From positions 1-60,025 of the forward strand of contig JABDDT010000009.1 of assembly GCA_013287475.1 (NCBI GenBank): DNA of 60,025 nucleotides, read 5' to 3'. Positions 25,394-33,940 of the stretch are shown piece by piece. The notes beneath the pieces were generated by a model. That model made no database searches. It worked only from the letters and a program-made list of their open reading frames with translations, and was not told the DNA's origin. The translations under genes and the position numbers were made by a program. Source of the DNA: Bacteroidota bacterium. Its GTDB lineage: Bacteria; Bacteroidota; Bacteroidia; Chitinophagales; Chitinophagaceae. How positions within the stretch are numbered: the first letter of the stretch is position 1; each line of letters opens with the position of its first letter.

Positions 25394-26788
25394 TTGACAC
25401 CTACTATTCCGGCTGAACTAATCATGTCTCTCAGTAAATTGGATCATTTTGACCCAAAGGCATTTCAATCTGTTCATGAATCCGGTGATCAGTTGGTATC
25501 GGTGCATATGAATCCGGGAAAACCAATTTTGCAGAATGGCGGTTGGCCAAAGGAAATCAAAGAGCCGCCTTTTGATATTTCTTATGCAGTACCATGGGCA
25601 GAGGATGCTTATTATCTTTCTTCACGACCTTCCTTCACACTTGATCCCCTATTTCACGCCGGACTTTACTATGTGCAGGAGGCGTCCGGGATGTTTGTTT
25701 CTTTCGCTATTAAAAAGACTACAGACCTGACACGGAATCTCAGAATACTCGATTTATGTGCTTCGCCAGGAGGTAAATCTACCATGTTACAATCCCTTAT
25801 ATCAGAAGAGTCTTTCCTGGTAAGTAATGAAGTGATAAAATCAAGGGTGCCTGCCTTATATCAAAACATGACAAAATGGGGATTTGCAAATGGCATTGTT
25901 ACAAATAATGATCCCATCCATTTTAAGAAGCTTCCAGGCTTTTTCGACATCATACTCATTGATGCGCCTTGTAGTGGTAGTGGATTATTCAGAAAAGACA
26001 CGGAAGCTGCTAAAAACTGGAATATGGACCTGGTGCAACTCTGCAGCCAGCGGCAGCGTCGCATTCTGGAAGATGCCTGGGATAGTTTAAAAGAAGATGG
26101 CTTATTAATTTATTCAACCTGTTCATATTCAAAAGAAGAAAATGAAGATATTCTGGACATGATTTTTCAACAATACGCCTGTATTTCGATATGCCTGGCT
26201 CCTGATCCATCATGGAACATCATAGAAACAAAATCTGAAAAGATGGCTGCTTATGGCTACAGGTTCTATCCCGACAAAGTTTTAGGAGAAGGTTTTTTTC
26301 TATCTGTTATTCAAAAAAAACAAGGCACTGAACATACTATTAAAACTAAGAAAAGCAGAAACGAAGGAAGGGTTTCTGCATCCGTTGAAAAACAAATAAA
26401 CACTTGGATAGATGAAAAAACACTTCGTTATCTGTTTGTAGGAGAATCCATTCATGCGTTACCTGGGGTCATTGTAAATGAATTTGAAACGTTGAAAAAC
26501 AACCTCTATTTAAAAAAAGCCGGTATTCGTATAGGAAGACCAGGTGAAAATGAATTGATTCCGGATCACGAACTGGCTTTGGCCAATTTTTTGAAGTATG
26601 AATCTTCATATCTGGATGTATCTAAATCAGATGCTCTAAGTTATTTACGTGGAGAACCATTTGGATTAAATTCAGGTGACAAAGGCTGGAAGGCTATAAG
26701 ATACCTTGGCCAGCGAATGGGCTGGGTAAAAATGATTGAAAAAAGAATGAATAACTATTATCCCAAATCATGGAGAATAAGACAATAA
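25394..26788 (+). CDS. RsmF-like rRNA cytosine-C5 methyltransferase
   Basis: A 464-residue RNA m5C methyltransferase of the NOL1/NOP2/RsmF type. It has the SAM loop LDLCASPGGKSTML near residue 116, motif IV with its Cys in LIDAPCSGSGLF near 187, and the second catalytic Cys in YSTCSYSKEENEDIL near 238. A C-terminal RNA-binding region (about 330-464) matches RsmF-like enzymes. The start is uncertain. The family N-terminal alignment needs residues before the ATG at 25424, and the only option is TTG at 25394, directly after an in-frame stop. Neither has a clear ribosome site. It follows the methyltransferase gene by 27 bases. Confidence 0.88.
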   Translation: MTPTIPAELIMSLSKLDHFDPKAFQSVHESGDQLVSVHMNPGKPILQNGGWPKEIKEPPFDISYAVPWAEDAYYLSSRPSFTLDPLFHAGLYYVQEASGMFVSFAIKKTTDLTRNLRILDLCASPGGKSTMLQSLISEESFLVSNEVIKSRVPALYQNMTKWGFANGIVTNNDPIHFKKLPGFFDIILIDAPCSGSGLFRKDTEAAKNWNMDLVQLCSQRQRRILEDAWDSLKEDGLLIYSTCSYSKEENEDILDMIFQQYACISICLAPDPSWNIIETKSEKMAAYGYRFYPDKVLGEGFFLSVIQKKQGTEHTIKTKKSRNEGRVSASVEKQINTWIDEKTLRYLFVGESIHALPGVIVNEFETLKNNLYLKKAGIRIGRPGENELIPDHELALANFLKYESSYLDVSKSDALSYLRGEPFGLNSGDKGWKAIRYLGQRMGWVKMIEKRMNNYYPKSWRIRQ

Positions 26789-26854
26789 CCAGTATTTTAA
26801 TATTTCATTTGCAAGATTATTAAGCATCTTTGCGTTCATCCATAAATACCTGAT

Positions 26855-27877
26855 ATGAAAAACAGGATTGCCCTTATAATTTACCTTGTTTTTTCCATTT
26901 TTACTGGCTATTCGCAACAAATCCAGCTCAATATTGAAGGTACCAGCGGCAAATTTTACCTTATTCATATGGTGGTTGCGAAAGAAAACTGGTATAGTAT
27001 CGGACGTTTATTTAACCTTAGTCCGCATGATATAGCCAGTTTTAACAACATGAGTTTTGATAAACCACTGGAGGTGGCAACACAACTCAATATTCCACTT
27101 ACAGTGAACAATTTTGATCAGAAACAAATAAAAGTCAATGGTGAAACCCTGGTTCCGATTTACCATGTAGTAGGAGAAAAGGAATGGATGTATAAAATCA
27201 GTTCGATTTATAATGATGTCCCGGTAACCAGTCTCGAAAAATGGAATAAAATAAAAAGGGACGATGTAAAGCAAGGAACGACGTTAATAATCGGATTCCT
27301 GAAAGTAAAAACAGACCTTTCACCCCTGGCAATAGGAATATCATCTAATCCGGCTACAAATGTACCGGCAGCCGATCTTGCAAATAAAGGCTTAAAACCT
27401 GCTGATGAATCTGCTCAATCTGCAAGCAAAACATCTCCTCCAAATTCTTCCCCCTTATATCGGCCGGAACCAACCAAGACGGTAACGGCAACAGCTTCTA
27501 ATACATCTGCAACTACTACCATTGTCCCTGTAAGTAATGCCAACGAAAAAGTAAACAATTATGCCATCACCCATAGTAATGGGGGATTTTTTAGTATTGA
27601 TTATACAGGCAGCGGAAAATCTGCCAGTGGCGTAGCAGGAACTTTCAAAAGCACCAGCGGATGGACGGACGGAAAATATTATGCTTTAATGAATGGGTTA
27701 CCCGTAGGATCCATAATACGTGTATCGGGCTTAAATGGTAAAACAATCTACGCGAAAGTATTAGGCCAGCTTCCGGAAATGAAAGAAAGTAATGGGTTAA
27801 TTATCAGGATCAGTAGTGCAGCATCTGCAGAACTCGGTCTTGGAGAAGGTAAATTTCCGGTTGATATTAAATACTGA
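26855..27877 (+). CDS. Secreted LysM protein with RlpA-like double-psi barrel
   Basis: A 340-residue exported protein. Signal peptide residues 1-20 end in GYSQQ. Two LysM peptidoglycan-binding repeats follow (about 36-82, with VAKENWYSIGRLFNLSPHDI, and 103-150, with VVGEKEWMYKISSIYN). Next comes a Pro/Thr/Ser-rich linker (about 160-235) and a C-terminal RlpA/DPBB-like domain (about 245-340: GGFFSIDYTGSGKSASGVAGTF). The likely role is cell-wall binding and turnover. No catalytic residue can be proved. Its stop abuts a truncated gene running the other way (27878-28054). Confidence 0.83.
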   Translation: MKNRIALIIYLVFSIFTGYSQQIQLNIEGTSGKFYLIHMVVAKENWYSIGRLFNLSPHDIASFNNMSFDKPLEVATQLNIPLTVNNFDQKQIKVNGETLVPIYHVVGEKEWMYKISSIYNDVPVTSLEKWNKIKRDDVKQGTTLIIGFLKVKTDLSPLAIGISSNPATNVPAADLANKGLKPADESAQSASKTSPPNSSPLYRPEPTKTVTATASNTSATTTIVPVSNANEKVNNYAITHSNGGFFSIDYTGSGKSASGVAGTFKSTSGWTDGKYYALMNGLPVGSIIRVSGLNGKTIYAKVLGQLPEMKESNGLIIRISSAASAELGLGEGKFPVDIKY

Positions 27878-28054
27878 TTACGCACCTGCTACAATTACTT
27901 TCTTCGCTGAAAAAGTCTTTTGGCAAAAAGGAACAGGTTGTAAAACGGAGACCTGATTTGGATGGGGGTGCAAAAATTCAGGAACACTCAGGGAAATCCC
28001 TGCTCCGGCAAGGAAAGTGTTTCGTATAAATTCTCTTCTTTTTAAATCATCCAT
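27878..28054 (-). pseudogene. Truncated twin-arginine flavoprotein N-terminus
   Basis: A 58-codon frame on the - strand reads MDDLKRREFIRNTFLAGAG at its start, a clear twin-arginine signal. It ends KKVIVAGA, exactly as the first beta strand and glycine loop of an FAD-binding Rossmann domain would begin (normally followed by GxAGL). The frame stops there, at the base adjoining the LysM gene stop, so the rest of the gene is missing. It starts immediately after the stop of the heavy-metal-domain gene (TAAATG), the layout of an operon partner. I read it as the remnant of an exported FAD oxidoreductase, perhaps amine-oxidase-like. The truncation is seen; the family is inference. Confidence 0.7.
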
Positions 28055-28432
28055 TTATTGCTTTTCATGACCGCCTCCATCTTCTGGTTTTTTACAGCAG
28101 GTAGGTAGTTTTTTATACGCTTCCGGATCAGCCGCTACATCACCGGCATCATAGCCGACATTGGCAATAGCTGTTTTTATATTTTCAATAGTTGTGCGGT
28201 CCCAGAGATACGTGACTTTACATGTCTTCTTTTTGAAATCGACTGTAACTTTTTGTACCCCATCTTCACGGGTCAGATATTTTTCAATTCTATCCTTACA
28301 TTGTTCACACTGTACTGTAGGTACACTGATAGTTGCCGTTTCAAATGCGCCTTTGCGAACAGGTGCTGAAGATTGACTGAAAACATAAAAACAACTGAGT
28401 AACAAAACATTCAAACACAAAATCTTTTTCAT
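28055..28432 (-). CDS. Secreted heavy-metal-associated (HMA) domain protein
   Basis: A 125-residue exported protein. A signal peptide ends near residue 20 (FYVFSQ). An HMA ferredoxin-like domain spans about 33-100, carrying the metal motif VQCEQCKDRIEKYL (CxxC) and a C-terminal strand VTYLWDRTTIENIKTAIANVGYDA. A second pair, CC, lies near residue 113 (LPTCCKKPEDGGG), and the tail ends in His, which could also bind metal. Probable role: periplasmic copper or similar metal binding. It lies 16 bases downstream of pyrE, and a truncated flavoprotein frame begins immediately after its stop. Confidence 0.85.
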   Translation of the reverse strand: MKKILCLNVLLLSCFYVFSQSSAPVRKGAFETATISVPTVQCEQCKDRIEKYLTREDGVQKVTVDFKKKTCKVTYLWDRTTIENIKTAIANVGYDAGDVAADPEAYKKLPTCCKKPEDGGGHEKQ

Positions 28433-28448
28433 ACGAGATAATTAATTT

Positions 28449-29090
28449 TCAAAAATACGAAACAGCTTTCCAGTTTGAAGGATCTTCCCGCCATTTAACA
28501 AGTGTTTCATATTGTGCTGCATTTACCGATCCTTTTTCTACCGCTAAAGCTATCAAAGTTGAATAATCGGTTAATGATCGTGTTTTAATGCCTTCGGCTG
28601 TAAATGCTTTAGCTGCTTCATCAAAACCATAGTTAAATATAGAAACCAAACCGGCAATTTGCAAACCTGCAGCTTTGAGTGCCTGTGCAACAGCCAGGCT
28701 ACTTTTTCCTGTAGAGATCAGGTCTTCAATAATAACAACCTGTTTTCCTTCCTGGTAATAACCTTCAATTTGGTTGCCCATGCCGTGTTCCTTGGGCTTT
28801 GAACGAACATATATAAAAGGCAGCTTAAGCTGGTCTGCAGCCATCGCTCCCCATGCTATACCGGCAGTCGCAACGCCGGCCAAATATTCGGCTTCCGGAA
28901 ATTCTTCAAAAATCTGGTTACACATCTCCGATTTGATAAATTCACGGATATGGGGGAAGGAAAGAATTTTTCTGTTATCACAATAAATGGGACTTTTCCA
29001 TCCCGATGCCCAGGTAAAAGGCTTTTCAGGGCTTAATTTAATAGCCTGAATTTCCAGGAGTTTTTCAGCGACTGCTTTTTCATTGGTCAT
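28449..29090 (-). CDS. pyrE: Orotate phosphoribosyltransferase
   Basis: A 213-residue orotate phosphoribosyltransferase, which joins orotate to PRPP to make OMP. It shows FTWASGWKSPIYCDNR near residue 20, the catalytic loop YVRSKPKEHGMGNQIEG near 93, and the PRPP motif VVIIEDLISTGKSS near 118. It is cytosolic and dimeric. It is separate from pyrR/pyrB, which lie 1.7 kb away on the same strand behind other genes. The downstream HMA gene starts 16 bases later, an unusual neighbour for pyrimidine synthesis. Confidence 0.96.
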   Translation of the reverse strand: MTNEKAVAEKLLEIQAIKLSPEKPFTWASGWKSPIYCDNRKILSFPHIREFIKSEMCNQIFEEFPEAEYLAGVATAGIAWGAMAADQLKLPFIYVRSKPKEHGMGNQIEGYYQEGKQVVIIEDLISTGKSSLAVAQALKAAGLQIAGLVSIFNYGFDEAAKAFTAEGIKTRSLTDYSTLIALAVEKGSVNAAQYETLVKWREDPSNWKAVSYF

Positions 29091-29226
29091 GCTGTGAAGA
29101 TAAAAAATTCCTTTGTTTTGAAGATTGATTTATCATCAAGGATTAAATGTATTCATTTCTTTATCATTATTAACAAGATGAAGCAAATGCCGGAATTGAT
29201 TAAGGCGGCCTATCTTTATCTTTATC

Positions 29227-29649
29227 ATGAATAAAGAAAACAGGATTTTAATAAAAGCGGCCGGGGGTTTGGTCATAAATGAAAATAAGGAGATCCTCTT
29301 TATGTTTCGCCGGGGTAAATGGGATCTTCCCAAGGGAAAACTCGATCCGGGTGAATCATTTGAATCATGTGCCCAGCGTGAAGTAAAAGAAGAAACAGGG
29401 ATCAGTCACTTGGAACTTATCAGGTTTCTGCTGATTACAGAACATGAATATGAAGAAAGAGGACAGATCATTTTGAAAGAAACGCATTGGTGGCTGATGA
29501 AAACAAACGGAAATCAAAAACTTACTCCACAAACTGAAGAAGATATTACGGAGCTAAAATGGATAGGGCATTCAGAATTTAAAATAGTTTATCAAAACAC
29601 TTATCCGGGTATACTGGATGTGATGAAAGCGGGAGGGTACTTAATTTAG
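29227..29649 (+). CDS. NUDIX hydrolase
   Basis: A 140-residue NUDIX hydrolase with the full box GKLDPGESFESCAQREVKEETGI at residues about 38-60, where the REVKEE glutamates bind Mg2+. Such enzymes hydrolyse nucleoside diphosphates linked to other groups. The NKENRILIKAAGGLVINE start resembles the DR1025/MutT-like branch, but the substrate cannot be told. ATG at 29227. It is divergent from pyrE (136 bases between starts) and converges with a thioesterase. The stop TAG runs straight into an octamer array. Confidence 0.9.
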   Translation: MNKENRILIKAAGGLVINENKEILFMFRRGKWDLPKGKLDPGESFESCAQREVKEETGISHLELIRFLLITEHEYEERGQIILKETHWWLMKTNGNQKLTPQTEEDITELKWIGHSEFKIVYQNTYPGILDVMKAGGYLI

Positions 29650-29723
29650 TGTGAGAGTGTGAGAGTGTGAGAGTGTGAGAATGCGGGTGTTGAAATTATT
29701 CTCACACTCTCACACTCTCACAC
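29649..29723. repeat. Inverted octamer arrays AGTGTGAG between convergent genes
   Basis: Four units rightward from the NUDIX stop (29649-29680) and three leftward from the thioesterase stop (29700-29723). A 26-base arm (29657-29682) is the perfect reverse complement of 29698-29723, leaving a 15-base loop. On both strands the stop TAG is followed at once by TGTGAGAG. It can act as a hairpin for either message. Confidence 0.92.
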
Positions 29724-30154
29724 TACAGTTTCTTCTTCTTAACATACACTGTCAGTCTGCTGACGCATATCAATTTTTCATTCTTGTCAATTATCTTAAT
29801 ATCCCAGACATGGGAAGACATTCCAATATGAAGTGGAATGGCCGTTGCAATTACAAAACCTTCTTTCACGCTGCGAAGATGATTAGCATTGATTTCGACT
29901 CCTACGCAAAAATAAAGTTCAGGGTCAACAACCATTACTGAGGCCACACTGCCAACGGTTTCAGCCAGTGTTACCGAAGCTCCTCCATGCAATAATCCAT
30001 AAGCCTGGCGCGTGCGCTGGTCAACAGGCATCGAGGCTTTGAGATAATTTTCGCCAACTTCCGTGAATTTAATTCCCAATAAATCATTCATTGTATTAGC
30101 CGAAAGTTTGTTCAGCTTTTCAATATCCCAATCCATTTTAAACCAAATAGACAT
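29723..30154 (-). CDS. Hotdog-fold thioesterase, PaaI/YbgC-like
   Basis: A 143-residue hotdog-fold acyl-CoA thioesterase. The signature GLLHGGASVTLAETVGSVAS at residues about 52-71 is typical of PaaI/ComA/EntH-type enzymes, with the Glu of LAET as catalytic base. LRSVKEGFVIATAIPLHIG follows near residue 94. Residue 1 is an ATG at 30152-30154; an ATG at residue 7 is also possible. It is the last gene of the leftward prfB-to-coaD series, 77 bases after coaD. Its stop is the first element of an octamer array. Confidence 0.9.
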   Translation of the reverse strand: MSIWFKMDWDIEKLNKLSANTMNDLLGIKFTEVGENYLKASMPVDQRTRQAYGLLHGGASVTLAETVGSVASVMVVDPELYFCVGVEINANHLRSVKEGFVIATAIPLHIGMSSHVWDIKIIDKNEKLICVSRLTVYVKKKKL

Positions 30155-30221
30155 CTAAGTAAATTATATTATTCTCTTTCTTTAACCGGTAGCTATTAAT
30201 AGTTAGCCGTTGACATTACAT

Positions 30222-30245
30222 TCTCAAACTCTCACATTCTCACAC
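30222..30245 (-). repeat. Octamer array, three units, at the coaD 3' end
   Basis: Units GTGTGAGA, ATGTGAGA and GTTTGAGA in sense orientation. The array begins inside coaD and supplies its last residues (SVRM) and its TGA stop. Confidence 0.8.
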
Positions 30246-30729
30246 TTGCTCCGGGCTTTGAGGTTCTCAATGAATCAGCAACCACCTGCGGAAGAAACTG
30301 TGTTACATCTCCACCATTTCGTATTACATCGCGCACAAGTGTGGATGCTACAGAAGTGTATTGAGGCAGGCAGGTCAGGAAAACTGTTTCGATTTGGAAA
30401 TCAAGACTACGGTTCATATCTGCAATGGCCTTTTCGTATTCGAAATCATTCACGTACCGGATACCGCGTATAATATAGTGTGCGCCGACCTGCTGGCAGC
30501 ACCTGATGGTAAGACCGTCGTATAAGACTGCATCCACTCCAGGATTATCCTTATAAATTTCCCTGATCCAGGCAATTCTTTGTTCTTCCGAAAACATCGG
30601 CATTTTGTTGAGGTTCCGGCCGATACCAATTACGACTTTATCAAACAAGCCGAGTGACCGGCTGATAATATCAAGGTGACCGATGGTAATCGGATCAAAT
30701 GTGCCGGGAAAAAGCGCAATCCGCTGCAT
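30232..30729 (-). CDS. coaD: Phosphopantetheine adenylyltransferase
   Basis: A 165-residue CoaD, which joins ATP to 4'-phosphopantetheine in coenzyme A synthesis. It has ALFPGTFDPITIGHLDI (with the T/HxGH nucleotide motif) near residue 4, RGIRYVNDFEYEKAIADMNRSL near 88, and STLVRDVIRNGGDV near 128. The length is normal. The last five residues (ASVRM) are encoded by an octamer array, so the C-terminal tail is repeat-derived. It lies 15 bases after pyrB and is part of the leftward operon. Confidence 0.96.
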   Translation of the reverse strand: MQRIALFPGTFDPITIGHLDIISRSLGLFDKVVIGIGRNLNKMPMFSEEQRIAWIREIYKDNPGVDAVLYDGLTIRCCQQVGAHYIIRGIRYVNDFEYEKAIADMNRSLDFQIETVFLTCLPQYTSVASTLVRDVIRNGGDVTQFLPQVVADSLRTSKPGASVRM

Positions 30730-30744
30730 TTTTATTTGAAGGTA

Positions 30745-31677
30745 TTAAAGATTCGAAACTTTGCCAGCCAATAAATAAAGTACTGCCATACGTACGGCCA
30801 CACCATTTTCAACTTGTTGAAGGATGATAGACTGCTTACTGTCCGCCGCATCACTATCCAATTCAACGCCCCGGTTGATGGGACCCGGATGCATGATCAC
30901 GATTTCCTTGGACAGCCCGTCCAGAAGTTTCCTGTTAATGCCATAAGCAAGACTGTATTCCCGAAGAGAAGAAAACAATACCTGGTTTTGTCTTTCGAGT
31001 TGTATGCGCAGTACATTGGCTACATCGCACCATTCCAGAGCTTTTCGCAGATTATATTCCACCGGAATACCAAATGCTTCAGTAATATGAACTGGTATGA
31101 GTGTTGGCGGACCTGCCACCATCACTTCAGCGCCCATTTTTTTTAAGAGGTAAATATTACTAAGTGCTACGCGTGAATGCATGATATCACCGATGATCGC
31201 CACTTTTTTCCCTTCCAGTGATCCGAGTTTTTCTCTTATTGAGAATGCATCCAGCAGGGCCTGGGTGGGGTGTTCGTTAATACCATCTCCGGCATTTATG
31301 ATAGCAGCAGGAATATGTTTTGCCAGGAAATGAGGTGCGCCGCTTGCACTATGCCGCATCACGACCATATCCACTTTCATGGAAAGTATATTATTTACTG
31401 TATCCAATAAGCTTTCGCCTTTAGAAACAGAAGAACCGGAGGCAGTAAAATTAATGGTATCAGCTGAAAGCCTTTTTTCCGCTAGTTCAAATGATATTCG
31501 CGTTCGAGTGGAATTTTCGTAAAAAAGATTAACAATAGTTACATCACGAAGGGTGGGAACTTTCTTTATTGGCCTTTGAAGAACTTCTTTAAACTGAGTG
31601 GCTGTGTCTAAAATAGTCTGAATGTCGGAAGCTTGTAAATCTCGAATGCCAAGAAGATGTTTGGTACTGAGTTGCAT
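30745..31677 (-). CDS. pyrB: Aspartate carbamoyltransferase catalytic subunit
   Basis: A 310-residue aspartate transcarbamylase catalytic chain, committing carbamoyl phosphate to pyrimidine synthesis. It shows FYENSTRTRISFELA (STRTR carbamoyl-phosphate loop) near residue 51, EHPTQALLDAFSI near 136, and MHPGPINRGVE near 262. No pyrI regulatory subunit lies beside it. PyrR is encoded 45 bases upstream on the same strand, so expression could respond to UMP through PyrR, though no attenuator is visible. coaD follows after 15 bases. Confidence 0.96.
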   Translation of the reverse strand: MQLSTKHLLGIRDLQASDIQTILDTATQFKEVLQRPIKKVPTLRDVTIVNLFYENSTRTRISFELAEKRLSADTINFTASGSSVSKGESLLDTVNNILSMKVDMVVMRHSASGAPHFLAKHIPAAIINAGDGINEHPTQALLDAFSIREKLGSLEGKKVAIIGDIMHSRVALSNIYLLKKMGAEVMVAGPPTLIPVHITEAFGIPVEYNLRKALEWCDVANVLRIQLERQNQVLFSSLREYSLAYGINRKLLDGLSKEIVIMHPGPINRGVELDSDAADSKQSIILQQVENGVAVRMAVLYLLAGKVSNL

Positions 31678-31722
31678 TAAAAGGCAAAGTTATATTTTAG
31701 AAGTCATATGCCGAAATAAGGC

Positions 31723-32244
31723 TTAAAGCAACACCACCTCTTCCTTTCCATCTCTTTCTTTCCATAATACTTTTACTTTTTGTGTTATAATAGTATCTAT
31801 GGAACGTCCGGCATAATCTGCCTGAATAGGCACTTCACGGCTGAAACGACGGTCAATCAGAATACAGAGTTCTACTTTCGCCGGCCTACCAAAGGCAAGC
31901 AGGGCATCCATAGCTGCGCGAACTGTTCTGCCGGTATACAAAACATCGTCTACCAGGATAACTGTTTTCTTTTCAATACTGAACGGTATATCCGTTTGGT
32001 TAAGCGTGTGCAGTCCCTGCCGAACATCGTCCCTGTAAAAAGTAATATCAAGTTTCCCGTAAGTAATCTTTTCCGGCGCTATTTGCTGATTAATTTGCTG
32101 AACGATACGATTTGAAAAGAAAATGCCCCTTGGCTGAATTCCAATAATCGCCAGATCGTCATAAGCCAAATGATTTTCGAGGAGCTGGTGACTCAATCGC
32201 TGAATAGTAATGGCAAGTTCTTTTTCAGTCAGGATCGTCTTCAA
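31723..32244 (-). CDS. pyrR: PyrR bifunctional regulator/uracil phosphoribosyltransferase
   Basis: A 173-residue PyrR. The PRPP-binding loop VILVDDVLYTGRTVRAAMDAL lies near residue 94, with IIGIQPRGIFFSNRI near 34 and ELCILIDRRFSREVPIQADYAG near 127, as in PyrR of Bacillus. In that group it binds pyr mRNA and makes UMP from uracil. The alignment starts at KTILTEKELAITIQ, and the only start is TTG at 32242-32244; there is no upstream ATG. It lies 30 bases after pruA, so no room exists for a separate attenuator leader. Confidence 0.93.
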   Translation of the reverse strand: MKTILTEKELAITIQRLSHQLLENHLAYDDLAIIGIQPRGIFFSNRIVQQINQQIAPEKITYGKLDITFYRDDVRQGLHTLNQTDIPFSIEKKTVILVDDVLYTGRTVRAAMDALLAFGRPAKVELCILIDRRFSREVPIQADYAGRSIDTIITQKVKVLWKERDGKEEVVLL

Positions 32245-32274
32245 TAAGAAATTTTTATAAAAATAATAAAATGC

Positions 32275-33906
32275 TCAGGCTTCTTCCAAAAAAGGATAAC
32301 CATGACCGGTAGGTGGATCAAATGTTTCTTTGATGGTGCGGGCACTTAGCCAACGATAAAGGTTTATGATAGATCCGGCTTTATCATTGGTTCCGCTTCC
32401 CCTGGCACCTCCAAATGGCTGCTGACCTACCACCGCACCCGTGGGTTTGTCATTTATATAAAAATTACCCGCAGTGTGACGAAGTCTTTCCGTTGCCAGC
32501 TCGATTGCTTTGCGATTCGTCGAAATAATTGAACCGGTTAACGCATAGTTTGAAGTATTATCCACCAGATCCATCGTCTCCTCAAATTTGTTTTCATCAT
32601 ATATATAAATTGTCAGTACTGGTCCAAATATTTCTTCCTTTAAGGTAACATAATTCGGGTCAGTCGTTTCTATGATGGTCGGATGAATGAAATAACCTTT
32701 TGTTTTGTCTGCTAATCCACCTACAAGAATCTTAGCCTGCGGGTCTTTTGAAGCCCGGTCTATATATCCTTTTATTTTATCAAAACTTCTTTCATCAATA
32801 ACCGCATTGATGAAATTGGTGAAATCCTCCACAGTTCCAACCTTCATGGATTTAATAACGGACACCAATTTTTCTTTAATTTGCGATGCAAGGTTAGAAG
32901 GCAGATATGCCCTTGAAGCGGCAGAACATTTTTGACCCTGGTATTCAAAAGCACCCCTGGCTAATGCTGTGACAACTACATCCACTTCAGCTTCAGGGTG
33001 AACCAACACAAAATCTTTACCTCCGGTTTCACCCACAATACGCGGATAACTTCTGTACTTCCCGATATTTTCGCCGACATGTTTCCAGATGGTATTGAAT
33101 ACAGCCGTTGAACCAGTGAAATGAACTCCGGCAAAATCACTATGACCAAAACAAATGTCTCCAAGTTCTGGTCCGTCAGCATAAACCAGGTTTATCACGC
33201 CATCTGGTAAACCCGCTTCCTGTAAAATTTTCATAAATATCCAGGCACTAAAAATCTGTTTGTCCGCAGGTTTCCAGACAACCACATTTCCGCACATTGC
33301 AGCCGAAGTAGGCAAATTTCCTCCAATGGCAGTGAAATTAAAAGGAGTAATGGCAAGCACAAACCCTTCCAGTGACCGGTACTCCAGGCGGTTGTGCATG
33401 CCTGTGGAACTGACGGGTTGCTGTCTGTATATTTCACTGAGATAATGAACGTTAAATCTAAGAAAATCAATTAGTTCACAAGCACTATCGATCTCTGCCT
33501 GATTGACATTTTTGCTTTGACCCAGCATGGTTGCAGCGTTCATGTTTGCCCGGTACTTACCCGCCAGCAGATCCGCCGCTTTCAAAAAAATCGCGGCGCG
33601 GTTTTCCCAGTTCATCTTTTCCCAGGAGGTTTTTGCTTTTAATGCTGCCTCAACGGAATACTCTACCTGCTTCCTGTTTGCCCTGTGAAAATAACCAAGC
33701 GTATGAGAAATCTCATGGGGAGGGCACATTTTAATTTTATTGCCGGACCGGATTTCTTTCCCTTCAATGATTGCCGGAATATCATGTTCAACTGATTTAA
33801 ACCCGGCTATTGCTTTTTTCAATAATTTTTTTTCGGGTGAGCCTGGGGCATAAGTCTTTACCGGTTCATTTACAGGCAGCGGGTAGTAGAAATAGCCGAG
33901 ATTCAT
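32275..33906 (-). CDS. pruA: L-glutamate gamma-semialdehyde (P5C) dehydrogenase
   Basis: A 543-residue aldehyde dehydrogenase of the delta-1-pyrroline-5-carboxylate type, oxidising glutamate semialdehyde to glutamate at the end of proline breakdown. It shows FNFTAIGGNLPTSAA near residue 190, VGETGGKDFVLVHP near 290 (catalytic Glu), EYQGQKCSAASRAY near 324 (Cys nucleophile) and QQPFGGARGSGTNDKAG near 495. The length fits the stand-alone eukaryote-like form rather than a PutA fusion. The ATG at 33906 is preferred over the TTG two codons upstream. It lies between prfB and pyrR in a leftward series. Confidence 0.95.
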   Translation of the reverse strand: MNLGYFYYPLPVNEPVKTYAPGSPEKKLLKKAIAGFKSVEHDIPAIIEGKEIRSGNKIKMCPPHEISHTLGYFHRANRKQVEYSVEAALKAKTSWEKMNWENRAAIFLKAADLLAGKYRANMNAATMLGQSKNVNQAEIDSACELIDFLRFNVHYLSEIYRQQPVSSTGMHNRLEYRSLEGFVLAITPFNFTAIGGNLPTSAAMCGNVVVWKPADKQIFSAWIFMKILQEAGLPDGVINLVYADGPELGDICFGHSDFAGVHFTGSTAVFNTIWKHVGENIGKYRSYPRIVGETGGKDFVLVHPEAEVDVVVTALARGAFEYQGQKCSAASRAYLPSNLASQIKEKLVSVIKSMKVGTVEDFTNFINAVIDERSFDKIKGYIDRASKDPQAKILVGGLADKTKGYFIHPTIIETTDPNYVTLKEEIFGPVLTIYIYDENKFEETMDLVDNTSNYALTGSIISTNRKAIELATERLRHTAGNFYINDKPTGAVVGQQPFGGARGSGTNDKAGSIINLYRWLSARTIKETFDPPTGHGYPFLEEA

Positions 33907-33921
33907 TATCAAAAATTTTAT

Positions 33922-33935
33922 CGATGACGGATGAC
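33922..33935 (+). repeat. Two CGATGAC-class heptamers between prfB and pruA
   Basis: CGATGAC and GGATGAC lie head to tail just past the prfB stop. Same heptamer class as at the NamZ stop (3238-3251), there on the other strand. Confidence 0.5.
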
Positions 33936-33940
33936 AGTAA

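Noticed and set aside
31678..32274. PyrR-type attenuator ahead of pyrR or pyrB
   Set aside because: Gaps are only 30 and 45 bases and show no terminator/antiterminator pair.
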